Positions 1 to 14,821 of a stretch of 64,000 nt of DNA are shown in pieces. The notes under the pieces were generated by a model. The model was not told the DNA's origin. It saw only the letters and a list, made by a program, of their open reading frames with translations, and searched no databases. The stretch comes from Megaleporinus macrocephalus (Eukaryota > Chordata > Actinopteri > Characiformes > Anostomidae): contig CM038709.1 of NCBI GenBank assembly GCA_021613375.1, positions 33,516,415-33,580,414 of the forward strand, in the 5' to 3' direction. A program made the position numbers and the translations under genes. Within the stretch, counting starts at the first letter, position 1; every line of letters begins with the position of its first letter.

Positions 1-170
1 CTGCAGAAATGCCGTGAAACGATTAAAAATAGATCTGCTGCAGCGCGCAGAGCAGTACGGCGGAGCTCAATAATGCAGAGCCGCACTCGACCCTCCGGCG
101 TCTGACCAACAGCACCATAACTACACAGCAGTTTTAATCTGAGTGATCGCACTGATCTGCGTTCAGGAAT
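1..170. other. CpG-containing sequence at window edge, possible promoter or first-exon area
   Basis: This stretch has several CpGs (gcgcgcag, cggcgga, ctccggcgtc) in a window that is otherwise AT-rich and CpG-poor. That is what a promoter or untranslated first exon of a gene lying to the left could look like. I see no open frame with splice sites, so no gene is called. Confidence 0.2.
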
Positions 171-173
171 CCC

Positions 174-204
<31 letters not shown>

Positions 205-212
205 ACACACAT
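171..212. repeat. Poly-C run followed by (AC)n microsatellite
   Basis: A run of 20 C runs directly into about ten AC units. Simple sequence, probably length-polymorphic. Confidence 0.95.
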
Positions 213-570
213 AGCTTTCCATCACCGAACGTCTAAGCTCCTCAGACACAACTACAAGTGTGTATGCACACCACTGTGTTTCGCACGCAGAGAAGGTAAC
301 AGAGCACATATCAATTATGAATATAAAATGCCCAAACACAATAGGTGAGGTGCTAAGAAAGCTACACTTCTGCTGAATTACCCCACAATCTATATCTATG
401 ATCTTCGGAAAATATGTGAGCATACGTCATCAGTTGTATAATCATACATGTACATATGTAACGTGGAATATCTGCTGTTTTGAAATTTCATACATTTCAA
501 CTATAAAAAACGTTGTTGTTACTGGACTGACAGGAAACAGCGCGACCCAGCGGACAGTTCAGAAACTACT

Positions 571-620
571 GCACACACAAACACACACACACACAGACAA
601 ACACACACACACACACACAG
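571..620. repeat. (CA)n microsatellite, interrupted
   Basis: CA/AC repeats interrupted by single-base changes (caaacac, cagacaa). The open frames crossing it on both strands are repeat-driven and not genes. Confidence 0.9.
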
Positions 621-783
621 AGAGAAGGGGCGAGAGAAAGACAGAGGGGTTACATAACAGCAGCCTTTAAAACAATAAAAGTTTAAAAGAATAAAAGACG
701 GAGGAGAAACCGTGTTAAAAAAACTAATTTTATCAAGCAGAATACAAAAGTTTGCTTTTATCATATAGCGTTTATATATTACA

Positions 784-794
784 CTATTCTTCTT

Positions 795-825
<31 letters not shown>

Positions 826-903
826 TTATTATTATTATTATTATTATTAGTAGTAGTAGTAGTAGTAGTAGTATTAACAACAACAACAACAATAATAATA
901 ATT
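784..903. repeat. Compound trinucleotide array (TTC)n(TTA)n(TAG)n(CAA)n(TAA)n
   Basis: Successive blocks of TTC, TTA, TAG, CAA and TAA triplets. Adjacent blocks differ by one base per unit, as expected if one array mutated into the next and each variant then expanded. Confidence 0.95.
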
Positions 904-1191
904 TATTTACTTATGAGAAAAAAATTCTACAGACAATCGTTTTGCTCATAACTCTGTAATGAGAAATGATAAAATAAGAAGTAATGTAAACATTAATATT
1001 AAATATTAATTTTGATTATTTAAGAGAAGATAAATAAATGTGAATTACGGTGTGCAGTTTTAGACTAAAGTGTGCTCCGTTGGTGAAACGCTGATAAACT
1101 CAACAAGACATCAATATTTCAGAAGATTGGTGTCGCTCAGAGGAGCGCTTACTTTACACAGCAACGAACAGAAAACATGCTGTCACCAGGA

Positions 1192-1195
1192 TAAC

Positions 1196-1278
<83 letters not shown>

Positions 1279-1282
1279 GAAG
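1192..1282. repeat. (AAT)n(AAG)n trinucleotide array
   Basis: AAT triplets pass into AAG triplets and end in an A/G-rich tail. The Asn/Lys homopolymer frames here are artefacts of the repeat. Confidence 0.95.
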
Positions 1283-1330
1283 AAGAAAGAATGTAAAATT
1301 CTTATTAGTATTCTTTTTTCTTTTTCTCCT

Positions 1331-1355
1331 CCTTATTATTATTATTATTATTATT

Positions 1356-1452
<97 letters not shown>

Positions 1453-1453
1453 T
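1331..1453. repeat. (TTA)n(TTG)n(AAT)n trinucleotide array
   Basis: TTA, then TTG, then AAT triplets. It lies about 50 bp from the preceding array and its first half is complementary in sense (AAT against TTA), so the pair could fold. Confidence 0.95.
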
Positions 1454-1960
1454 GCTCGTTGTCTTTTTTGATGAAAACGGAAATGCTATAAGATAACAGT
1501 AAAAGAAACCAAGTGAAAGAGTGAGCGTTAGTCTCCTGACTGTGTATCTGGCAGTGAGACGTGGTTTAACTCAGTTTTAATCAGAGAAGAAAGCGCTTCA
1601 ACTCAGAGCTCAACACCAGTCAACATTTAACAGCAGTATCACACTAATCTCTCACATTATTAACCACAGCTTAAAACCATTCTCAGCTTCACCGCTCCAC
1701 TCCTCTTCCTCAGCAGACCGTGTTCATAAAGAAGATTTAATCACAATTTCTTTATACTGTGCCTTTTTTTACCAGCTCAGATTCCCTGTCTTTAAACGGA
1801 GAGTCTGAAACCGAACAACGTTAGGGCTCACTTCTCCACAAAATACCCAGTAACAGAATGTATTATTTATTTATTATGTAATACCGTCATTACCGTCACG
1901 TAAAAATAACAACAACGGTCATAAAAATAACTTGTACTTTATCTTCTTCTGATTCTTCTT
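1454..1960. other. No gene recognised between triplet arrays
   Basis: Unique-looking sequence of mixed composition. No open frame with splice support and no recognisable repeat. Confidence 0.5.
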
Positions 1961-1970
1961 CTTCTTCTTC

Positions 1971-2023
<53 letters not shown>

Positions 2024-2110
2024 AAATAATAATAATAATAAAAAATAATAATAATTATTATTATTGTTGTTGTTGTTGTTGTTGTTACTAATGTTACTAA
2101 TAATAATTAG
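1961..2110. repeat. (TTC)n(TTA)n(AAT)n(TTG)n trinucleotide array
   Basis: A fourth triplet array, with TTC/TTA blocks, then AAT, then TTG. It completes a cluster of four arrays inside 1.3 kb. Confidence 0.95.
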
Positions 2111-4852
<2,742 letters not shown>

Positions 4853-4890
4853 AACAGAGAGAGAAAGAGAGAGGGAGTGAGCAAGAGAGA

Positions 4891-6694
4891 ACTGGAGCCA
4901 GGTCTGTTATGCTCTTATTAAAACTCCAATCATGTCTGAGAGCTCTGGACTAAAGCAACCTCCAGACTCAGCTCAAAGCAAGATTTAAACATTTGATATG
5001 TCTGTTGCCTCTACATACTAGGTTTAGATTTTTCCTATATGTGGCAATACAACTTCCATCAAAACAAACATCCATTTGGCTGGAAATGGACTGCAAATCA
5101 AATAATGTAACCTACAGTACCTAAGGTCCTATACTAAACATGATGCAAGACAGTATCGCAATCTTGTCAACACGGGCTGATAAAAAATGACCACCTTTGG
5201 AAAGATAGATTTGACCAATATAAATAAATGTAATAAATAAATAAATAAATAAATAGCTCGCTTACATGGTCACCAAATATTTGAACAATGATTTTCAAGC
5301 CATCATTCAACAAAGGTCAAACCATCTTTACAACAATTTGTAAAAATTAAACAGTGCTCCTAACCAGGACAGAGGTGCCAGATCACCAAAGAACACATTC
5401 AATTCAGGCTAACTAAAGCACAGACTCAGTTTTAAAAGATAATGATGTACATCTAAGGTGGTAAAGTTCAGAAACTGGCAGTGAAGAGAGAGAAATGAGA
5501 AATGAAACAAGCTCCATGATGTCTGGATCTGTAGCTTTGTTGGTTTAACCTGACAGTAACTTTGGCAGCAGGCTACAAACCCAGTGTCACACACCACAGT
5601 ACAAACTGATGCTTTGTTCATGTATGTTAAGATGTTAAAACCCATATTTGAGAGAGCAAAAGTCAAATGAGTGACAAAAGGCATGAAACCTGCTCTATGT
5701 TGCTTGGGAGTAAACTCTTTTAGGTAGCTGGCCAAAGTGCCAATGGAGATTCGCAAACACTAGCACTTGATGACTGTTCAGCATTTCTCAGCATGCCATT
5801 CATTTCACCATTACTATGTCAAAGCAGTTATTGTAGATAATGTGGCTATGCAGTCAGTTTTTTAGATTAACAGATCTCAGCTAAGATTGTACCTTCTTTT
5901 CTTCACCTCACATCTAACAGCTCAAAAACGTAACTAATAATAGTCAGTCAAAAGTCTAAATCACTTTACACAGGAATTAAACTTAGTAGGCCAGCACAAG
6001 GGCATACATAATGTGTAAAAATTTCCAAATGGCAAGAAAATACAATAAATACAATAAAAACACAAGTCTACATGCCATATAAAGTTAAGGCTAGGATATG
6101 TTAATTATTTGTTGGTTTTATTTGTAGATTTTATTTCATATATACAAGTACAGTACACAAATTAATTAGAACATAAGGTTTATTGTTGTTTTCACAGCAT
6201 GCATTCTGTAGCAGTTCTCTGATACATGATGCACTGACTTTGATTTTCTGAGGTTTTTCCTGCTTTTGATCCCCCCCTTTTCTATCATAGGCACCTATCA
6301 GTGGCACCTATTAATGAATTCCTCTAAAACATATAGGTGTTATGTGTTTATTTTGCTGTTCAGTAATCTGACATGTGATAATTTTGAAACAAAGTCATCA
6401 TTTTTGAATACTGCAGAACATCATACTACCATTATAAGGCTCAACTTCAAGCTGCATTTTTACAGTGCATTACTAATAATCTAACAATACCTTAAATGTG
6501 CCAACTACATCAAGCAAACAAATGCATCATTGAATTTATAGGTTTAAAAAGTTGTTCAGATTGATTTGATGTGGAATGCAAAGTTCTAGAATCCGTTTTT
6601 TTCCCCACAACTATGTTGAAAGGAGTTCAATGCTGTAAAAAGAGATTTATGGCTCTCCAAGACAAAAGAGTACCCAAGAGTGCCCATTTCTCAC
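4891..6694. other. Intergenic, no gene recognised; small (AAAT)n at 5222-5255
   Basis: No supported gene. The longest open frame (5409-5756, minus, 115 codons) has no recognisable motif and no splice context. Confidence 0.5.
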
Positions 6695-7743
6695 CAGGGG
6701 TGTGAAGATTAATCCAAATATCGATATTATCGATACCAACGTTAGTATTAGTACTGGATCGATACTAGCGTGATTGGATTGATATTTTAGTGTATTTTAG
6801 TTTCTCCCCTCTACATTCACTACACTCCTTTCAGGTTGTGCAGCCACGCGTTGCTCTTCCCGCTCCGCTCTGTCACGTGACTGAGCTAAATGTTGAAGCA
6901 GGCTACAGTGCAGCAGGGCAGAGAGAAAGAAGCAACCCCACAAAAACACGTATAACAACACGGAAAACAGAACTCTGAGCTACAAAAGAAACGAAGGGAG
7001 GAGAAGGGAAACCCCTCAAGACCCCCGGCTCAGGGACAGAGGTCTCTACAAGTGTCCTTTCAGAGAGCCACAGCGTATCTAGGCAGCTCATATAGTGTTT
7101 AAAGTAACATTACTTCATGTCTAGGGGTGAAAGTAGTTGTGCATTGTTAGAGGTATAACCCTTAACTGTGAAAGGGGCACTGTTGACCCTGTCTAACTTT
7201 GTAAACAAACATGACGTTGCAGAGCTGCTAGCACTGCTTGGCAACAGGAGGTTAGCATTTTCCCATTGGTCCAGCAACCTTGCTCTAGTAACAGTTATAG
7301 TTTAATGTTTATTTTTCTTTAGGCTCTTTATAAATGTTCAGCTCATATGTTTAGAGATGCTATAATTATTCATCTGACAACAGGATGTTACAGATTTCCA
7401 TCTACACATCCTTGTATATATAAAATAGGAGACAACAGTGACTGTAGGCTACTAAGAGATTTGACCTTTGATTAATATTATTTTTAATAAAGTAGGTATG
7501 TTAATTATTAATTAATTACGGTTTATATTAATTTTATCATTCTACAACATGGCTGTTATTATTGATAATGTAAATACAGTTAACTTATTATAACAGATAG
7601 TTAATATCTGCTACATGTAAATAGGGTATAAATATACTTTATTTTATGTTACCTAGGTGATTTCCCATTGGTATCGGTGATACTGGCTCTGTATTCACTT
7701 GGTATCGGATTAATACCAAATTTTGCAGTATTGCACACCACTA
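6695..7743. mobile_element. Non-autonomous hAT-type DNA transposon (about 1.05 kb)
   Basis: The left end reads CAGGGGTGTG. The right end read inward from the other strand begins TAGTGGTGTGCAATA, an imperfect terminal inverted repeat. Flanking 8-bp direct repeats are tttctcac (6687-6694) and tttctcaa (7744-7751), a 7/8 match and the target-duplication length typical of hAT elements. The subterminal regions at both ends carry 'ggtatcg/cgatacc' motifs seen in fish hAT copies. The interior has CpG-rich sequence (6840-7090) including GTCACGTGAC at 6872-6881, but no transposase frame, so it is non-autonomous. The superfamily call rests on end sequence and duplication length. Confidence 0.75.
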
Positions 7744-7751
7744 TTTCTCAA

Positions 7752-10700
7752 CATGTCAGGTTTCAGGCAATGTATCTGAACCGTTTAATGTAACAGCTTT
7801 ATTTGGGGGAGCTTTCAGAGACAAACTCTTCAGATGTCTGGTTCCCATCACCACAACAAGTCTGACTTTCTCTAGAATGAAGCGTTTCACAACCAAACCA
7901 CTCTGAAAGAGTTTGTTTACATCTTAACCATCTAATTATGCATAAATCTTGAAAAAATCAGCAGAACTGCCATTTAAGATTCTTGCACCTGCTGATAGAT
8001 TTGAGAAACGTGGATGAATATCATGTGAACGCAGTTGCAATAGTTGTTTCATTTTTTCCAGTGTCTAATTATTATAATTTAAAACACACATATATGCCTC
8101 ATGTATTAAAGGCAGGTCAGTTTGTGTCTGCATGTGACTTTGAAGTGGATATGTGCGATGGCGATCTGTGTGGCGTTGTGTAAGGGTCTCCAAGGTCAGA
8201 GGTTGTGGTGGTCCTGTGATCCTGTGTTTATTTTTGCTATGCTGCCCTTGGTCAGGTTAACACAGCACGGCTCACTCGGCCTTCTTCCCGTGCGCTCAGG
8301 AAGAAGGAGGGGGGGTCACCCTCTTAAATGTGTTGATGGGACCCGGGGTCGCTAATCTAAAGTGCTGAAATGTTATCCCGCTAAGAGGAGGGAGTGTGCC
8401 AGTACACTCCCACTACTACTGCAGCGATGAGCCACTGGCAACAGCAACACTTCAGGCTAAGTTACCACTCAGCATATTACCAGCAGCTGGAGGTAGCAGA
8501 CATGATTTTAGAAGGATTCTGCCTGAGAAACAAAGGCTGGCTGGCTGCTCCGTGTTGAATAAAATATTTTGAAATTTTCACCTTAGAAATGGAACCTCAC
8601 ATAAAGACCCTCTGACTGTTATGGATAAACCAAAAGTATGAATGGATACTTTGGTCCAGGTGGGCTTGCATATATAGGGAAAAATCCTTGCTATACAAAT
8701 TACATGTGAAACGCATCTCAAACATCATTAGCCTTTTCCATTCCGAAATGTTTTTCTTGCGCGTTTATTAGATGGCAACCCTACAAAGGTATCAGAAGCA
8801 TTCCATCCAACTCATTCCATCTTGTCCAAAGGCCTCAGTGGAGAGACACATGCCTTTTGCGTAAACACTCCAGCCACGCTAGCACAAACTGCTAGATTTT
8901 TAACAGTCAGGAAAAATAACCACAAATATTCATAAAAGCCTACTTGAAGAAATATATATACAAAGTCTCTGACCTATGTAAGTTTATCCTTCAATAACAA
9001 TGAATTCAGCTGGCTGCCATGTCACTAATGCCAGCTGGGGGAAATGGATGCACTGCTTTAAAAGTGACTAACCCAAACATGGAGCAGTTAGAGAAAACCC
9101 AACATGCATTACCACCTATAAATATAATAGCGTTGGAAATTAATGAGCTAACGTGTTTATGACTGTCCACGTTGCACCTCAGACATGTCTGTCTTTCTGC
9201 CTGTCTTCACTTCCAGACTAGTTGACATTTTGGTTGTATGAAGGTCTGCTAAACTGAGGGCTTCCCCAGGCCCAGGGGACCTCGACCCCCCCCTATCCCC
9301 ACACCACACCCCCCCAACTGGCTCTTCAGTGATTCTAATGCAGAACACATTGAGGGCCAGCACTCAAGGCCCAGGCCTGCACCCAGGCAGAGAGGGCTGA
9401 GAGAGCCAGATCAGCCACTTAATCAACCATTATTTATGGGCCTCGGTGGTTTAAATCAACAAGAGCAGGAACTGGGGCCAGGCCTTATGGGTTTATAACT
9501 GCTGTCAAAATAATCACATACAGATATATTCATCAGAGCGCACACCAGCTCTGTTCCAATGCTAGCCATGACAACCACCCCCCTACTCCAGCACACCCAC
9601 AATCTCTAGTCATTTCTGACATTGTCTTTCTATTTTCCTACCTCTTGCTGATCATTTGTTACACTCTGACTTCAACCTACTCGCTCAGGAGCTCATTCTT
9701 TCTTTTTGTTTCTTCTCCTCTCTGTCATTTTCCCTTCACAAGATCATCAAACACCCCCCGCCCCCACCACCAATCCTCCCCTCAGCTCCTGTCTGTTCAA
9801 CCCACAGTTCTTGAAGCAAGCTACCAGATCATGGTGCCAGTGCCAACAGAGCCAAAGCGTGGGACAGGAAGGGAGGTTGGAAGGATGGAGCAAGAAGGCG
9901 GGTGGAGGTAGGGCTAGCTAAGTTCTGTGGATTTCAAAATGAATGGGACGTCTAAATGAGTAATACATGACAAATGGATCTGGCTGTTTTGGGAACAGAG
10001 GCATTAGCGTGACTGGTTTGGCACTGAGGAGCAAGAGAGGGAATGACAAGAGGAGAGAGAGAGAGAGAGAGATAGAGAGCGAGAATCAGAGGGAGGGAAT
10101 GCAAAAGAGAGAGAGACACTGGGTGGGAAGAGATAAAGCCGGTGAGAGCTGAGATCGTGGGTGATCCAGATCCTTCCATGTGTCATTAATTAACTTAATA
10201 GCCTCCCAGCTATTTAGATGACAAAAACTCACAGATGAAGGGTGGGGTGGTTTGATCCAAATGCAGGCATGCAAATTAATGGTTAGACAACCCGCTCAGT
10301 TCCAGTTTAGTATTACACCCTCACAAGAGGTGTTTATATCTGACACTGAATGAAATGACTGATATTAGTTCACATAATCACTATGATCATGAGCAGAGAT
10401 GGGTAGTACTTATGTCGCATGTGTTTAATATAGTGTTTTATTAAGCTTTCCTTTGAGTCTGAAATAAACTATGTTTCTTTGTTGGGTCTTTTTTTTATAT
10501 TGCTCATACCAGCATTTTTGTATTCTGAAATACTCACACTTTCTAGTCTATAATCAACTTTAAAAAATGGCTGACACTGTATAGTCAGTGTTGACTGACG
10601 GACTGAGCTAGTGGAAAGTGGGGCACAACATGTCACAATGTGACCTAGATAAGTTAAAGTATTTTAAAGTATTTTAAAGCAACTTCTTTTGTTTTATTTG

Positions 10701-13700
10701 TTGTTGTTTCCTGACTATTTCTTTATTCTTTTTACCCATCCTCTCAGATGTATAGCCATTTTTGGCATTGGAACCATGAAGCAATTTCTGACACCAGTAG
10801 TTGAGGCCTAAATAAAGCAGCAACATGTCACTGGTGATAGAGGACAAGCAGCAGTAAAAATGCTCATTGCAAAATCTGTAACACTAGTAAGGACAGAAAA
10901 CTATATGGGATGATTTACTGGTTGGAATTCTTACTAAGGTATTGGTTATTCAGTATGTTGCAAGTAAACAGATAACACAACATACATACACTGCATAGCA
11001 CGCTATTAGTAACTCTTTACCTCAGTTTCCTATTACATAGTCAGATACAGTCTGAGTTAATGTTCGTTCTGGACATTATTGAACATAATCAGACCACTGT
11101 TTCCGTAAGGAATCTGAATATCTGCATACAGGTGCTCGAGTCCCAACATTCCTGAGAGCTTCCTCTGATTCAACAGTTAGATAACTAAAAAGTGGAAATA
11201 TTAAGCACAAAAGGTCCTAACTGTGGTAGAATGGTGTGAGAGTGCCGGGGTTGAGGACTGTGGCCAACACTTCTGTCAGCTATATAGCACCTGGTTTCTC
11301 TCAGCAGGGTTTCTAAGACGACTGTGTAGAAGGAGGGGGTGAAGGGGAGCCAAGGGGTCTTGTCAAGGACAAGGCCAAAGGGATCTCTGCTTTTTGCAAC
11401 AGGAGGTAGAATTGCGGCTACAGCATTGCTTGCGCCTGCTGGCTTGGGGGTCTGCCTGGAGCCCGCGCTGAGAGGTTGGATAACTGATTGGGTTATAATT
11501 TGGGGGGGGCGAGTCTGAGGAGACGAAGCCCCTGGGAGTCTGACACAGGAGCCCAAGAGCCCTGCTGACTGACAGCCTCTCCAACACCAAGCCAGAACTG
11601 GACCAGGAGGAAGGGCAGAGGACGACAAGGGGAGAAATGAAGGATAGGCAAGCGTAGGGAATGAGAGCAGGAAGTTATGATTTATTCTGAAAGCCAGAGA
11701 TGCATGGAACAGAACTACCGGACCAGGTTATTACACAAAAGAACCCATACAAGCAACAAGGTAAGTGTTCTTTTCCAAAACATGGATCCATAAGACTACA
11801 TGGACGCAGTCTCCTCTGCCACTGAAGGGTGTTTACCTCACTTTTGACTTAGACTGATGGTGGTCATCAAGGATAGGGTCCCCAAAGCTTTTTTAATGGC
11901 AGGGTCATTAACAAACATACACTCATCATGTTGGACACAGCAGTGCAATCACTCACTTAACCCTGGAGGTATCTCTACTACAACTTGTTAGCTGGAAGCC
12001 CTTAACTGTCAGGGATGTGTACATTCTTTGTTTATTTTCACAAATATGTTTGAGGAAATACAATTTCATAAATCAAATTGTTCTGACATGATTTGTGATG
12101 ATCATACAATGAAAGAAAATTAATAAATAAAGTATGCATGTACTTACTGTGGTCCCTTGCTAGGTGTCATCCACAAGCATTCGGTGGTGTCATGTTGGGC
12201 TGATCCTGTAGGTGGTTTGTTGCCAAATGTACACATGTAATTTTCTCTTTTTCACTAGAGTACCACTGTCCTTATCCCACTGTAAATGATCACAGTCTTG
12301 ATTATAGTATGAGCACCCTGGTACCTCAACCAAGACCAAATGCTATTGAGAATAAAAGAGATGGGATTCCTGCCTATAAACACCTAATCTATGTCTGAAG
12401 ATGAGTTAAACTTTGCTCCTTGGATGGATAGCCAATATCCTGCTTAAATATTAAAGTCAACTTTTAGATAGATCTTCCTAAGTAGAAGAGTTTTTGAAAG
12501 TTGACAGGCTAACACAAGAATTACGAAGCACTGTTGGTGACATCCTTTCTTAATAAAAAAATAATGGCATGGGAATGGCATCCTAATGGGTAGCAATGTG
12601 TTAGTAAGGTGTGGGAACAACATAGTCATGTCAGTTAGTTAACACTAGTTGTGGACGTGACTAAGGGAGGTGCCGGAATAAGCTAATTAAGTTAAGATAC
12701 TTAACTTGTGGACATAACTTTGTAACTTGTAACAATTAAGAGACTGATTACAGTTAATTTGTAGCAAGTAAAACCCTGGCTTAATTATCTTGTTCCCATT
12801 TCTTAATAACCTGTGCGTTATTTCCATTAGAAAGGGATATCACATGGGGTTCCATAAAGATTCAATTTACACATTAATATAATATAAAACTTTGAGAATC
12901 AGTTGAAAACAGTACAGTGTTTTTGTTGCATTTACACTAATAATGGAAAACAAAGATGTTGGCAATTAAGACTGTGTACAATAGAAGTGCCTAGTACCCA
13001 CAAAATTTAAGCTTCAACAAGATTTTAGCTACAATCTAAAAAAAAAATGTTTTGATTTGAAGGAGCTGTAACCAGCTAACGTACACACGGGACCTGTCAT
13101 GCTTATTTGTAGATGTTTACAAATAAAATTGTACTAATTGGACTAACTGCTTTTCACTCTACCCTGATTTCTTCTACGCAACAGGTAATCAATACCTGAC
13201 ACACCTCTACACTTGAGGCTCAAATCTCTACACCTTCTCATGTGAGCTTCTACTCCCTTGGTTTCAGAGACACGGTTCTCGCATGCATGCATTTGCTCAC
13301 ATACACACATATACACACTCTTCCACTCAGGCAGAGGAAGCTCTGTTCGAGGGCCCTGCCTGCCCAGCATCAGACTAAGTGCTCCTGACAGCCGACCGCA
13401 CAGTTATTAACTATGATCCGCCGCCACAGGACCCGGGCACCAAATGGGCTCCTAAACCCACACAAAGGCCGCTTTCAGCAGCACCTCTGCCCTCTGCACC
13501 CCCACATTCATACTGTACTTCATATGCACATACATTTTGGCCCATTCAGGTTTTGATTCTGAACGCATATTATTCAGTACTTATTATAAATAATTTAGTG
13601 ACAACTATGAAACTAGTATGTAAAGTAGTTGTGAGAGTGAGGAATCAAAGTGTGACCCACATGTAGGTTCCTCACGATTTAAAGTGTCATGGTTGGAAAA

Positions 13701-14754
13701 CATGTCCACCTTCTCAAGCTGACCAATCCCTGTCAAATAGTCAGGTAAGTGGAGTTCAACCCAAAAGCACTGCAGGAATGCAAACTCACACTGACGTTTT
13801 ACCACTATGGGAAATTACAGCACAACTAGGAAGATTTGTATCCATCATTGGTGCTCCAACCCTTGTGTCAAACTGTCTGAGAGCTTTCAATCAAGTCTGG
13901 TGGTCGGTACACTCTGATTTGCCTGCCGCTGCTGCTCTTTCCTGAGGATGTGGACGCGGTGGACGAAGAAGCGCATTAGACTGTGGAATTAGGATGGGAG
14001 TGCACTCAAGATGACGCGAGGAGGTCGATGAAGATCCATAATGACAGCTGACTATGTTTAGCTTCCGAAAGTATTTCAATAAACAGCAGCATCGTCCTCA
14101 TTTGCAGAAGGGCTTCGGTGCTGGCTGGAAAAAACCTCAAGCTGCATTTTCCTGCCCGCGTTTCCCATAATTAGAGCCCACAATTCGCTGTTAAATAGTT
14201 GAGGCTTTTATGTATTTTTTTTCACTTTTTTTGAATCTTTGAATCAATGGGATTCTATATAGCAGTGTAGTGCACACTGGCCGCCCCCAGTTGCCTTCAA
14301 AGCAGTGGCGGGCTGAGGATACGGCTGACATGTATTATTCCACACAAGGGCTGCCTTTTGTTTACTTTAAGCTCCCTGCCACAAAAATGCAAGATTTGTC
14401 CATCAAGTGTCTTTTTTAGGTTGCTTCCCCCCTTTCCTGCTGCACTGGTTTGTGCACTGATAACCACACACAGATGAAATGAATGACACACTGTCTTGTA
14501 CACTCAACACTCAAAAATGTTTCCTGTTCTGGAACAGGGCCTCAAAGAGGGTGTGGATGGAGCGTGTGGAAAACTTTTCAAGTGTGACAGGACAGGCCAC
14601 TATCCGATAGAAAAAGAGAAGCTGGCAGGTTACACTATTTAAGGAACTCTACTAGTGCAAGGTTACTTAAGAGATGCAGTTCAGAAAGTATCACTGGATA
14701 GCCCAAGCCATCAAAGACATTAACGTTTGAAGGCCTAAGCATTGAATATCCATT

Positions 14755-14755
<1 letters not shown>
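7752..14755. other. Intergenic, no gene recognised; a few short repeats
   Basis: No exon set could be assembled. A (GA)n tract lies at 10050-10073 and a purine-rich tract around it. The longest open frame is 11185-11628 (minus, 147 codons), Pro/Ser-rich without recognisable domains. Two less repetitive stretches (9385-9570 and 10130-10285) look like candidate conserved non-coding DNA, but conservation cannot be seen from one sequence. Confidence 0.45.

Positions 14756-14804
<49 letters not shown>
14756..14804. repeat. (TC)n microsatellite followed by short (CA)n
   Basis: About 24 TC units followed by cacacatacacacacac. Confidence 0.97.
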
Positions 14805-14809
<5 letters not shown>

Positions 14810-14821
14810 TACACACACACA

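Noticed and set aside
5409..5756. 115-codon open frame, minus strand
   Set aside because: No family resemblance, no coding texture and no supporting exon context.
11185..11628. 147-codon open frame, minus strand
   Set aside because: Pro/Ser-rich without a recognisable domain, no splice signals in register, and overlapping other open frames. Likely chance in a GC-richer stretch.
13891..14079. Ser/Pro/Ala-rich minus-strand frame in a locally GC-rich segment
   Set aside because: Looked briefly like an exon, but no convincing acceptor/donor pair or homologous family could be assigned.
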